DNA of 60,517 nucleotides from UBA11855 sp964591705 (GCA_964591705.1 CAZQCX010000006.1:1-60517); one strand, 5' to 3'. Positions 16,061-24,956 are shown, numbered from the stretch's first letter. Notes: generated by a model from the sequence alone, not told the origin. Numbers and translations are program-made.

Positions 16061-16498
16061 TTAGTCTTCTGCTTCAATTAATTCTTCGAGTTTTACGTAT
16101 TTGTCTTGAAGCTGTTTTGGCACTTCCAGTTCGGGTGGATATTCCCCTTTTGTCAGATGTTCAACGATTTTGCGTTGTACGGTTTCTTGTAATTCTTCAA
16201 AGTCTATGTCGAATATGCACTCATGCATTCCGTCTTTGCACCGCATTTCTTCATTGTGCTTTCTGCCGCAGTTTCTGCACTTGGCTTCAGTATAGAATAA
16301 TTCAGCGATGTTTTCTATGAAGCCGGTTTTCCATGTTTGCATCATATTGAGTTGCGTGTCAATCGCCCATAGTTCTATTTCCGGTCCGCCGATTTCCTCT
16401 TTTAACCGATCTACAGCAAGGATCGCTTCCCTGAATTTTCCAGTTTCTTGAGCCCTTTCAGCGAATTCGCCGGGCTCCGTATAGGCGGACACAATCAT
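16061..16498 (-). CDS. Hypothetical protein with a central zinc-binding cluster
   Basis: 145 aa. Helical N-terminus (about 1-65), then CRNCGRKHNEEMRCKDGMHEC at about 74-94, with cysteines and histidines suited to zinc, then a helical Glu/Lys-rich end. No known family. It is convergent with the small genes before it, with only 12 bp between stops. Also inside the tRNA-bounded interval. Confidence 0.55.
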   Translation of the reverse strand: MIVSAYTEPGEFAERAQETGKFREAILAVDRLKEEIGGPEIELWAIDTQLNMMQTWKTGFIENIAELFYTEAKCRNCGRKHNEEMRCKDGMHECIFDIDFEELQETVQRKIVEHLTKGEYPPELEVPKQLQDKYVKLEELIEAED

Positions 16499-16540
16499 GT
16501 ACAGTTAAGCATCTGTTTCTGTGTTGAGAGTTTTTGGTAG

Positions 16541-16782
16541 CCATGTGGTCAGTTCGTCAACGTTTCTAGCCAAGAAGTGGGCAAAGACAAACAAGCCGTT
16601 CAAGAAGTCAAAAAATGTCAGGAGCCAAGAAAGCGGCCTCAGTTTATGGCGTGTATGACTTACACATTGAAGTTTCCTTTGATACTACGGAAGAACTTGA
16701 CAAATTCATTTTTGAAGGACTCCGCAAAATTCTTGGAATGAAAGAGACAGTGACTTTAATTATGCCAAAGTGGCATGAATGA
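16541..16782 (+). pseudogene. Frameshifted Lrp/AsnC-type RAM domain remnant
   Basis: From 16615 one frame gives ASVYGVYDLHIEVSFDTTEE, then LDKFIFEGLRKILGMKETVT and LIMPK, the second half of a stand-alone Lrp/AsnC ligand-binding (RAM) domain of about 78 residues. The first part (NVSSQEVGKDKQAVQEVKK) is in a different frame at about 16557-16613. A shift near 16610 is needed to join them. RAM domains bind amino acids and form dimers or octamers. Either the gene is broken or the sequence has an indel error here. Confidence 0.6.
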
Positions 16783-16952
16783 CCCGAATAAGTTGCAGAG
16801 AAATCTGCCTCACTGAAGCGGCACAGGCAGGTCCAGATAGATTCACTGATTAATAAGGTCAAGGAAATAGTGAAAGGCATGGTGCTTCCTGCCGAATACG
16901 ATGTAAGAATTTACAAACACGTTACACGTGTTGCGGCGTAAGTGGTCTTGGC

Positions 16953-17099
16953 ATGATCGTTGAAGTTGTTGGACCAGATGAAGAAACACTAAAAGCAATT
17001 GACTTGAGAGCTATGTCAAGTATTCTGGAGTTCTGTGAGAAAGAAGGGTTCAAAACAGGTTACCATTTCTTCGAACAATATGAATCCATAGAGAAATGA
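16953..17099 (+). CDS. Small acidic hypothetical ORF
   Basis: 48 aa from ATG: it begins MIVEVVGPDEETLKAIDLRA and ends in GYHFFEQYESIEK. Codon content looks coding and there is a short alpha-beta pattern, but no family. Between the RAM remnant and this gene, another frame (about 16792-16941) encodes a plausible 49-residue basic stretch without a start codon, which again suggests a degraded cluster of small genes. Confidence 0.35.
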   Translation: MIVEVVGPDEETLKAIDLRAMSSILEFCEKEGFKTGYHFFEQYESIEK

Positions 17100-17488
17100 C
17101 AAACGAAGTCACTACTTAGCCTCATGCGTACAAGACGTCGATACCCATCCCAAGCTTAGACCAGCTCTTGGCCAAGGCAGATCCCCCCACTAAGACCACC
17201 ATACGGAACAGAAAGAAGTATTCCTCCCAAAGCCTTGGTGCAATGAACAACTACTCTGTTTCAACAAAAAAGAAAGGAAGTTGCGGAAATAATATTGAAG
17301 ATGGCGATATCGCTCCTCTCGCGAGCATCCGAACCCCTTCTCCACCGCCATAAACATCAACCCATAGCCCTCCTAGATGGTCGGATACTCGAGTGCTCGA
17401 CGCAGGAGAGATGTTTTTTAGGACAAACGAACAAAGAACTAACAACTAACTGATATCACCGAAGTTCGGTCAAACAAAAAACACCAAA
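17100..17488. other. Intergenic region carrying the right-hand tRNA-derived repeat
   Basis: About 390 bp with no gene. It contains the degenerate tRNA 3'-end copy at 17318-17360 and then the leader of the DP1 gene. Short frames here have no features. Confidence 0.5.
17318..17360 (+). repeat. Degenerate copy of the tRNA-Ser 3' end (right copy)
   Basis: Ungapped match to 12047-12089 at 33 of 43 positions, strongest over CGAA-CCC-TTC and over the CCAT-AACATCAA downstream part. Because it also matches bases outside the tRNA, it is better explained as a duplicated attachment site than as chance tRNA similarity. The drift implies an old event. Confidence 0.55.
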
Positions 17489-19066
17489 GTGCCGCAACAG
17501 ATGGTAGAAAAAGAGAAACTGCAAAGAGCCATTGAGGAAACGATAGCTTCAGGATACCAACTAAGTAGCGAAGCGTTCGAATTCCTCTGCTCAGGATTGA
17601 CCACGGAAGACCCCCAGATCCTAATTCACAGAGCGCTGCGGAAGGCAGACAGCCTCAGTGAAAGACCAATTTTCATACAAAAAGCATTACTACAGGAAGT
17701 AATCCAAACAAAGACCACCCCATCTCAAGAGACCACCCACACTACACAACAGTCAGCCGCACATCCACCGAAGGAGCAAGCGACTTATGCCAGCGAAGGC
17801 GAAACAGTTTTTCATCCATACGCCAAAGACATCGAACCAGAAATAGAAATCATTGAAGACCCCACAACAAAACTCAGCTCCAACGGAACAATCGAAGACT
17901 ACCTCCAGTACTTTCAAGACCGCTTCAAAAGAATTGAACGCCTACTCAGACAAAGAATAGACGTCAAGGCAGCAACACCAATCCGTGAAGCACTCAAGAC
18001 CCAACCGAAAACAAAACTCAAAATCATCGGCATGATCAGCGAAAAAAGAGAATCCAAACAAACCACAATACTCACTGTCGAAGACCTTGACGCAAGCGCC
18101 ACAGTGCTCATCACCCACAGCGCCAAAGAAGACCTACGGAAAAAAGCCCAAATGCTCCTACCCGATCAGGTCGTGTGCCTCACAGTCGCCAAAGCAAGAG
18201 ACAGACTATTTCTCGCAGAAGACATAATATTCCCAGAAGTCGGCCAAAAAATCCCACACAAAGCAACAGAATCAGTCTTCGCCGTCCTCACCTCCGACCT
18301 CCACATCGGAAGCACAAGATTCCAAAAAGACGCCTTCAAACGCTTCATCCTCTGGATCAACGGCAAACACGGAAACGAAAAAATAAGAGAGATCGCCAGC
18401 CACGTGAAATACGTACTGGTGGCAGGAGACATTGTCGACGGCGTCGGAATCTACCCAAACCAAATCAAGGAACTCGCAATCAAAGACATATATAGACAAT
18501 ACAAATTGGCCTCCAAACTCATTGAACAAATCCCAGAACACATCGAAGTCATCGTTTCTCCAGGCAACCACGACGCACCACGAAAAGCCCTCCCACAACC
18601 CGCAATAACCAAAGATCTTCTAACATTCCCCAAAACAAGCAGAAACATCCACTCTCTAGGAAACCCCTGCACCGTCAACCTTCACGGCGTCGAAATCCTA
18701 ATGTACCACGGTCGAAGCCTAGACGACATAATCGCAACCGCCCCAGGAACCGATTCACACCATCCAGAAAAAGCAATGAAACTGCTCCTACAAAGCCGTC
18801 ACTTAGCCCCACTATACGGAGGAAAAACCCTGCTCTCACCAGAGAACCGAGATATGCTAGTAATAGAACGCGTTCCCGACATCTTCCACGCAGGCCACAT
18901 ACACGTCCTAGGCTACTGCAACCACCGCGGAGTCCTTATCGTCAACTCCGGAGGCTGGCAAGAACAAACCGACTACATGCAAAAGCTGGGAATAACCCCC
19001 ACCCCTGGCAGAGTGCCAGTTGTTAACCTCCAAACCCTTGAGATCACACCCCTATCTTTTATCTAG
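17489..19066 (+). CDS. polB: DNA polymerase D small subunit DP1 (exonuclease)
   Basis: 525 aa from GTG. After a helical N-terminus and a low-complexity Thr/Gln/Pro-rich linker (about 75-105) comes an OB fold (about 165-255) and a calcineurin-like phosphoesterase domain. The metal-binding motifs are TSDLHIG (about 268), VAGDIVDG (about 310), SPGNHD (about 355) and HAGHIHVLG (about 467). All are intact, so the 3'-5' proofreading nuclease should be active. The large subunit DP2 is at 29192-32602. PolD replicates DNA in most archaea outside the Sulfolobales-type lineages. Convergent with orc1/cdc6. Confidence 0.96.
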   Translation: MPQQMVEKEKLQRAIEETIASGYQLSSEAFEFLCSGLTTEDPQILIHRALRKADSLSERPIFIQKALLQEVIQTKTTPSQETTHTTQQSAAHPPKEQATYASEGETVFHPYAKDIEPEIEIIEDPTTKLSSNGTIEDYLQYFQDRFKRIERLLRQRIDVKAATPIREALKTQPKTKLKIIGMISEKRESKQTTILTVEDLDASATVLITHSAKEDLRKKAQMLLPDQVVCLTVAKARDRLFLAEDIIFPEVGQKIPHKATESVFAVLTSDLHIGSTRFQKDAFKRFILWINGKHGNEKIREIASHVKYVLVAGDIVDGVGIYPNQIKELAIKDIYRQYKLASKLIEQIPEHIEVIVSPGNHDAPRKALPQPAITKDLLTFPKTSRNIHSLGNPCTVNLHGVEILMYHGRSLDDIIATAPGTDSHHPEKAMKLLLQSRHLAPLYGGKTLLSPENRDMLVIERVPDIFHAGHIHVLGYCNHRGVLIVNSGGWQEQTDYMQKLGITPTPGRVPVVNLQTLEITPLSFI

Positions 19067-19108
19067 AAAATCACCAGAAACAGCAAACAGTACACAAACT
19101 GAATTTTC

Positions 19109-20323
19109 TCATCCGCCGCCAACCAAGCGTGCAAGCCGCAGATCGCTGCCAAAAACACTCTTCAACAATGACCTGGAAACCTCAAGCCGAATCTTCTTAG
19201 TGCGACCGTAACGTCCCATACTAATGACCTTAGCGTTTAGAATCCCCATCGCATCAAGCTCACTAATCAATGTTCCCAAGCGCCTCTGGGTTAACAGTCC
19301 CACACCCAATTCACCGCAAAAATCCTTGTAAACGTCATAGATTTCACCCGTGGTAGCGTTCGACTTGTTCAGGTCATAAACGCTCAGCAAAACCAACTTG
19401 GAATGCAGCGTCAAGTTCTTAATAGCCTCCAACACCCGATCGTGCTCAATATGCTTCTCCGCAGCCCTAACATGTTCCTCTGTGATGGTTTCATCACCGT
19501 TGCGCTCGGCAACCTCACCCGCCACTCGCAACAAATCAAGAGCCCGCCTCGCGTCTCCATGCTCAGCCGCCGCCAACGCAGAACAAACACTCAGTGCAGA
19601 CTCAGACAAACAGCCGTCCCGGAAAGAGATCTTTGCTCTATCAAGAAGAATGTTGCGCAACTCACTTGCATCGTAAGGTCGGAACACTATTTCCTCTTCG
19701 CTCAGCGAGCTAAAAACCCTAGGATCAAGAAACTCCTTCAACCTCAAATCATTTGATATGCCTATTATCGAAACTCTACTTCTGCTAAGAGTCTCATTTA
19801 TCCGCGTAAGCTCATAAAGAAGCCTGTCGCCTCGATCCTTAATCAACGCATCAATCTCATCCAAGGCAATTATGAGAAACGTTCGGCTTTGCTCAAGACT
19901 CCCTCGAAACCTATCAAAAACCTCCCCGACAGACAGACCTGTAAACGGAACAGCTATGCCCAAACTCAAGCTGAGGGCAGCAAACACTCTATATTCAGAC
20001 CCAGTCATGCGACAATTAACATAACAAAACTTGACCTGCGCACTGCGCTCCTTTGCCTTAGATTCTAAGTGGCTTAGAACAAACTTCGTCACCGCCGTCT
20101 TTCCAGTTCCACATTTTCCGTAAATGAAGATGTTTGAGCTCCGAGCCTCCCTTAGCACAGGGGCAACGGACTCACCCAATGCACGTATTTGATCCTCTCT
20201 GTGAGGAAGTTTATCTGGCAAATAATCATGCCTCAAGGCCTCTCGGTCAGTGAAAAGCTTTGGACCATTGATGAACTTTTCAAATACATCGTCAAGTATG
20301 TTTGACTTGCTGATCTTTTTCAG
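19109..20323 (-). CDS. cdc6: Orc1/Cdc6 replication initiator
   Basis: AAA+ initiator with Walker A YGKCGTGKTAV, Walker B LIIALDEIDAL, sensor 1 GISNDLRL, and a C-terminal winged helix (about the last 90 residues, ending VSRSLLKSVFG). The first ordinary start codon in this frame is the TTG at 20236, which would remove conserved residues. The frame continues upstream with the usual family N-terminus, NILDDVFEKFINGPKLFTDR, and the coordinates here begin at a CTG codon (first base 20323). No ATG, GTG or TTG exists in frame above 20236. It lies beside an ORB-bearing intergenic region, as expected for an origin. Confidence 0.92.
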   Translation of the reverse strand: MKKISKSNILDDVFEKFINGPKLFTDREALRHDYLPDKLPHREDQIRALGESVAPVLREARSSNIFIYGKCGTGKTAVTKFVLSHLESKAKERSAQVKFCYVNCRMTGSEYRVFAALSLSLGIAVPFTGLSVGEVFDRFRGSLEQSRTFLIIALDEIDALIKDRGDRLLYELTRINETLSRSRVSIIGISNDLRLKEFLDPRVFSSLSEEEIVFRPYDASELRNILLDRAKISFRDGCLSESALSVCSALAAAEHGDARRALDLLRVAGEVAERNGDETITEEHVRAAEKHIEHDRVLEAIKNLTLHSKLVLLSVYDLNKSNATTGEIYDVYKDFCGELGVGLLTQRRLGTLISELDAMGILNAKVISMGRYGRTKKIRLEVSRSLLKSVFGSDLRLARLVGGG

Positions 20324-21097
20324 TCCCCCAATTTTCGCAGAAGCAACACCGATATTTCGAGTGGAGAAGATAAAGAATATAGTACAAAAAAGTAATCGGC
20401 AAGCACGACAAACCTAAAACAAGAGGAAAAATCGATGATAATCAGCCGAGATTACGGACCCACCCTATGAGTTCCAGTGGAAACAACAATAAAAACAACA
20501 CGAAAAATTCACTTTAATAACCTTAACGTGTCTATACTCTAAGGGGTAATTATCAAGAAAGGTATTAAAACCTTCCCTAAAGGTTTTTAGACCGCTAACT
20601 CTCATTTTTCCAAACAATCCTAAAGAATACCCCTCATACAAACTGCAAAGGAAACATAGGGGTGGCGGTCCACCTGCTCTCATTATGGAATCAACCACGT
20701 ATCGTTGAAAACAAACCGCAGGCTTTCTGACGGCCTGCACTCTTTTTCCTCTCGCGCGCAAGACTACACTGATTGCCCAGACAAACGATGCCAATTTTTC
20801 CTTCACAATTGTGAATACCTTGTGAATTTGTAACGGAGATGTGCCTTTTCCTCTGCCCTACTGCCCAATATTTCCCCATTTTTGTCTTTTCCTTGTGAAC
20901 AAGGCACCCCTCAGCTTCTACTGGAGATATCAAACAAAGATAGACTCCCCAGACTTTTCCTGTTTCCGAGGCATGTGAAGCTTGTAGAAGCGCGAACTCT
21001 GCAGTTTCAGGTTATTTTCCAGCCTAACCCCTTCTGAAAGGCTTTCATCCTCTTTGGTTTCAACCATAACAGCTATTAGTTGTGAAGTGGAGAGCCT
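20324..21097. other. Candidate replication origin
   Basis: About 770 bp without a convincing gene between orc1/cdc6 and the wHTH-nurA-herA run. It contains one strong origin-recognition-box-like element (20471-20490), weaker relatives near 20357-20371 and 20915-20928, and A/T-rich stretches at about 20363-20396 and 20485-20525 that could unwind. Position next to orc1/cdc6 is the standard archaeal arrangement. No copy-number or skew data are available to prove it. Confidence 0.6.
20471..20490 (+). promoter_or_regulatory. ORB-like Orc1/Cdc6 binding site
   Basis: GTTCCAGTGGAAAC followed by AACAAT matches the conserved core of archaeal origin recognition boxes (TTCCAGTGGAAAC), but lacks the following G-rich tract. 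It lies about 150 bp from the start of the orc1/cdc6 coding frame. Confidence 0.7.
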
Positions 21098-21124
21098 GTG
21101 AACGCCCTGCAGGGTGCTCTCTCG

Positions 21125-21556
21125 ATGCCAGCCAAAAAAATGCGTGTGGAACTCTTCGACAACGAAGGCAATAGATATACCATTGCTTTCGAGGGCCAAA
21201 TAACTAGAGACAAAGCCGTCCGCCTTATGGACTTGGTTGAACTGCTGGGTGGAATGTCGGATGAAAAAGCACCCCAGAGCGTTGGGCAATCAACGATTAC
21301 GACATCCTCCTCTAGAACCGAGAGGGTTCGCTCGTTGGTTCAGAGATCCTTTCCTCTGATATGGTTTTCGTCAAAAGACGTTCAGACAGCCTACGAGCAA
21401 GAGTTCAAAGAACCCGTGACACTAAGCACGGTATCAACCTACCTTTCTCGGATGGCGAGCAAAGGCTGGCTCGCAAGGTCTGGAAATGGCAACAATCTCA
21501 AATACAGATTAGCGCCAAACGTTCCCCTTACCAAGATCGCACAACAAATCAAGTAA
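21125..21556 (+). CDS. Winged-helix protein upstream of nurA
   Basis: 143 aa from the ATG at 21125, which has GGGTG nearby; a GTG at 21098 would add nine residues. The first 45 residues form a small strand-rich unit (KKMRVELFDNEGNRYTIAFE, then helix RDKAVRLMDLVELLGG), followed by a Ser/Thr-rich linker and a winged helix (VRSLVQRSFPLIWFSSKDVQ, TLSTVSTYLSRMASKGWLAR). It starts a run with nurA and herA. It may be a regulator or an accessory DNA-binding factor for them; no named family was recognised. Confidence 0.75.
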   Translation: MPAKKMRVELFDNEGNRYTIAFEGQITRDKAVRLMDLVELLGGMSDEKAPQSVGQSTITTSSSRTERVRSLVQRSFPLIWFSSKDVQTAYEQEFKEPVTLSTVSTYLSRMASKGWLARSGNGNNLKYRLAPNVPLTKIAQQIK

Positions 21557-21688
21557 CAACCCTCATCAACTCGCTTGCTGAACTACAAACGACTCCTCAA
21601 CAGTTGCCACACAAACCTAAAACTGTTATAACTAAAAACTGCTATAACATTTAGCTATTATGTTCACCTCCAACAGGCAGCGAGATCC

Positions 21689-22705
21689 TTGAATCCCCTT
21701 ATTGAAATTGACTTTGCAGAGATGGACACCAAGCTGCGGCACTATGTCGACAAGGGGAGGTTTTTTCCAGCAACTGAAACCAGAGAAGAACCTTCGACCT
21801 ATACGAAGCCAGACGCATCTAACATAAAACCTCTCCGAAAAATAGGCAATTACCCTGGAAGTCTAATGGCTGTAGACTGTTCAACCCGCACCCTCAAACG
21901 CGCCAACAATTGGGGTGTTTACCTCATGAGACCTTCATTTGTGGTAATCAGGAATCGCAAGGTCAACTGGGGGTTCAAAGAGAGGATATGCACAGTCGTA
22001 GGTGACTCTCATACTCGTAGTAACTTCCTGACAGACAGCCGAATTGAACTCGAGAGCCAAATAGCCCTTGAACTTCTCCTCGACAAAAACGCACCCTACT
22101 ACGAACATCAAAACCCAGAAAACGACTACCTACTGCTAGACGGCGGAGGATACTTTGGTGGCGAAAGAAAGTTTCGCGTCTCGCTGTACGACCAATGCCA
22201 AAAAAGCGGCATAAATCTCGTCGCCATTTCAAAGAACTCCCCCTCGCTTCACGACGAGAAAGGAAGAGACTTCGTCTCAAGCACCGCCGCTTTGTCTCCT
22301 TACGAAATATGGGTCTACCACCCGGTAAAAAGGGCAGAAAAAGACAAAAGCCTCTATGGCGACATAACCGTCGTCAAACTCTGCGCAGAAAGCAAACACG
22401 TTTTCAGATGCGACGTAATGGACTACCTCACAACACGTGAAATAACCGATTTACTGTCTCCCCTTACAAGCATGTCCGAAGATCCCCGCTGCATAGGCTA
22501 TCCTGTTTGCCTTTATCTAGCCCATGACTTCTCCGCTCCATCTGACTCGATGTTGATCACTTATCATGATATGATCGAAGAGAAACTCAGAGCCTCCAAC
22601 CTTCTTGAAAGCTTACGGAGGGAAGAAACATGCAGCAGTTTCGGCGATGAACTCCACGGTGCCAAACGTGCTTTTCAGAGGGAAATATGGAATGAACGAT
22701 ACTAA
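21689..22705 (+). CDS. nurA: NurA-domain 5'-3' nuclease
   Basis: 338 aa from TTG. NurA fold with the first metal-binding Asp in LMAVDCSTRT (about residue 62) and a second in LLLDGGGYF (about 151), plus a C-terminal HDM motif (about 306). NurA dimers plug onto HerA hexamers and resect DNA ends to make 3' overhangs for recombination. It overlaps herA by 14 bp, so the products are probably made together. The usual partners mre11 and rad50 are not in this window. Confidence 0.88.
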   Translation: MNPLIEIDFAEMDTKLRHYVDKGRFFPATETREEPSTYTKPDASNIKPLRKIGNYPGSLMAVDCSTRTLKRANNWGVYLMRPSFVVIRNRKVNWGFKERICTVVGDSHTRSNFLTDSRIELESQIALELLLDKNAPYYEHQNPENDYLLLDGGGYFGGERKFRVSLYDQCQKSGINLVAISKNSPSLHDEKGRDFVSSTAALSPYEIWVYHPVKRAEKDKSLYGDITVVKLCAESKHVFRCDVMDYLTTREITDLLSPLTSMSEDPRCIGYPVCLYLAHDFSAPSDSMLITYHDMIEEKLRASNLLESLRREETCSSFGDELHGAKRAFQREIWNERY

Positions 22706-24242
22706 TCCTATAGGTTTTGTCTGCAAATCAAGAGCAGACTCCGTCTCCTTCCTGGTCAACAAAGAGACAACTCTCTCCTTCGGTCAAATTGTTAGAATCG
22801 AATCAGCCGAAGGGGATTTCTACGCCAGAGTCGTCAACTCGGAAAGCAGCTCCACTCTTGACCTCATAGAACAGTTACGAGAAGCCGAGGGGAAGGAAGC
22901 CTTCGGTCCCTACTCTTCCTACAGAAACGTTGACGCAGTATTGTTTCTCGAGAAGAGATCAGGAAAGGTTCGAGCTCCCACCTTCAATCCAAACTACAGA
23001 GAGAAAGTGTTCGCTGCAAACCATGAAGACTGCACAGTACTCAAACTGTCAGGAGAGATCGAAATCGGTCGCCTGCGCTCTGAAGACCAACTCTTGGGCT
23101 CTGTCGGCATCAATCTCGAGGCAGTGCCACGCATGATGGGAATGTTCGGAATGACTGGCTCGGGGAAAACCAATACAGAACTCATCCTCAACGCCCAAAT
23201 AATAGACCAAAGCCCCAAGGCCGCCGCTTTGATCTTCGATTTCGCCGGCCAACTCTTAGAAGGAAAGGAGATAACTCCCCAAAAAGGACTCAGAGACCAC
23301 CCATTGTTCCACACAAAAGTACAGTACTACTCACAGAGAGCCGGCAAGCTTTCGATAGGGCTGCACACAATAACTCCTGGAAAACTTGACACCCTTTTCC
23401 CAGACATACAGCCTCCACAGAAACGGCTGGCTTGGGCGCTATTCAAACAATTGGGCGCAACATGGATCGAGAAAGCCCGCGAAAGCTATCGCACCAGTGG
23501 AAACGTTGAGATAAAAGCTCAGAAATCAGTCGTAGAAGCCCTCATGCAGAAACTCGCCTCTCTACCTCCGGATGTTTTTCCAACTTCAAACTACACCTTT
23601 GTGGAAAGCGTTCGCGAGAACATCTGCAAAGGCATCTCCTGTCTGGTCGATATCTCAGGGCTCCGTTCCGAAGATCAAAACCGGGTTGTCTGTCTCTCGA
23701 CCTCAGTTGTTGCCGAGTACTACAAACGAATGTGGGAAGAACACTACGAGAATTGGCAGAAACTGCCCACCCTTCTGATTACGCTCGAAGAAGCCCACGA
23801 GTTTCTAGACCCAAACAAACCCCGAACGATCTTCTCCGACATAGCCCTCACCTACAGAAAATACCGCGTTGGTCTCAACGCGGTTACTCCCAGACCCTCC
23901 AGAATCAACTTCGACGTTTTTGCTGAGCTTTGGACAAAAGTCATCATGAAGACTGAACTGAAAAAAGACAGAACATACCTTACCGAAAACACTCCCTACA
24001 TGGAATACAGCGAGACCGAAATAAAAATGCTCGACGTTGGCGAAGCCCTTCTTATTTCAGAACCGAAAATAAAATTCGCGGTGCCAGTAAAGGTTTTGCA
24101 CTACCCTGAATATTTGAAGAATAGGAAACAAATTGATTACGACCTTGACTCTCCTATCCTCGACAGTATGGACGCCGCCCTAAAGAGGCTTCGAAGACAA
24201 ACCGCACAATCTTTGAGCCTTCAGCCAACTAACTCTGGCTAG
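22692..24242 (+). CDS. herA: HerA-type DNA translocase (DUF87 ATPase)
   Basis: 516 aa from ATG at 22692. HAS-barrel at the N-terminus (SVSFLVNKETTLSFGQIVRI, about 15-60), Walker A GMTGSGKTN (about 153), a Walker B-like strand AALIFDFAG (about 175) and LLITLEEAHEFLD with the catalytic Glu (about 360), then a typical C-terminus. HerA forms a hexameric ring that drives NurA along DNA. The 3' end overlaps the convergent gene at 24229-24945 by 14 bp. Confidence 0.92.
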   Translation: MNDTNPIGFVCKSRADSVSFLVNKETTLSFGQIVRIESAEGDFYARVVNSESSSTLDLIEQLREAEGKEAFGPYSSYRNVDAVLFLEKRSGKVRAPTFNPNYREKVFAANHEDCTVLKLSGEIEIGRLRSEDQLLGSVGINLEAVPRMMGMFGMTGSGKTNTELILNAQIIDQSPKAAALIFDFAGQLLEGKEITPQKGLRDHPLFHTKVQYYSQRAGKLSIGLHTITPGKLDTLFPDIQPPQKRLAWALFKQLGATWIEKARESYRTSGNVEIKAQKSVVEALMQKLASLPPDVFPTSNYTFVESVRENICKGISCLVDISGLRSEDQNRVVCLSTSVVAEYYKRMWEEHYENWQKLPTLLITLEEAHEFLDPNKPRTIFSDIALTYRKYRVGLNAVTPRPSRINFDVFAELWTKVIMKTELKKDRTYLTENTPYMEYSETEIKMLDVGEALLISEPKIKFAVPVKVLHYPEYLKNRKQIDYDLDSPILDSMDAALKRLRRQTAQSLSLQPTNSG

Positions 24243-24945
24243 CTTCTTCCTTCCTCAAAAGCTGCTCCATTTCCTTCTTCACACTGTACCTAAAAGGAAT
24301 CTTCTCGGTTTCTCTCTCAACGTAACCTTCTTCATACAGCTTCTTCATCACTCTCGCCGTATGTTCCCGGCTCAACTTGACTTTATCCTTAATCTCAGGA
24401 GCGGTTTTCGATCCCTCCGCCAAAAGAGTCTCCAAGACCGCCATCTCCGTTTCAGTGAGTGTTGCCAAAGCTTTGTCTCTCCGGATCGGAATGACGTGCT
24501 CACTTTTGATTTCAACCGGAACCGAGAGCTTTTCAACCTGCTCAGTCAGCTTCCCTATCTGCTCACTCAATGTCTCAAACGTCTTCTCGAAAACTTTGAC
24601 TTTTGCAATGGTATCTGCCAAGACTGTGCTTTCAGCATCCTTGGACGCCTTGGCCATCTGAGCTTCTATTGGCGAGATTCTCTTCTCAACGGCTCCTATT
24701 TTCTTGAGTGCCGACTCAGCCTTCGCCGCGTTACCCTCAAGTTCATACCCCACAAGCTCAAGTTTCTCAGAAGCTCTTCTGAGCTCTCGGTTGAAACTCA
24801 AAACTATGTCATCAACAATCCTTTTCGCCTTTTCATATTCCCCTTTGCTTCTGCGCAACTGGCGACAGTACTCTGCGATTGCAACGATCGTTCCGAATAG
24901 AAGTAGTGTCACGAGAACCATGATCCATTCAAACACTTCTTCCAC
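24229..24945 (-). CDS. Membrane-anchored coiled-coil winged-helix protein
   Basis: 238 aa. One membrane helix at residues 7-25 (WIMVLVTLLLFGTIVAIAEY), a long coiled coil (about 30-150), then a MarR/TrmB-like winged helix (ALATLTETEMAVLETLLAEG, then LSREHTARVMKKLYEEGYVE) and a short charged tail. This would tether a DNA-binding domain to the membrane through a rod. A 37-bp palindrome covers the region just before its start codon, suggesting self-regulation. It converges with herA with a short overlap. No named family; it may link the chromosome or origin region to the membrane, which is inference. Confidence 0.8.
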   Translation of the reverse strand: MEEVFEWIMVLVTLLLFGTIVAIAEYCRQLRRSKGEYEKAKRIVDDIVLSFNRELRRASEKLELVGYELEGNAAKAESALKKIGAVEKRISPIEAQMAKASKDAESTVLADTIAKVKVFEKTFETLSEQIGKLTEQVEKLSVPVEIKSEHVIPIRRDKALATLTETEMAVLETLLAEGSKTAPEIKDKVKLSREHTARVMKKLYEEGYVERETEKIPFRYSVKKEMEQLLRKEEASQS

Positions 24946-24956
24946 TCCTGTGACTT

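Noticed and set aside
20465..20933. Minus-strand frames in the putative origin
   Set aside because: Low-quality composition, overlapping each other, no domains; the region is better explained as an intergenic origin.
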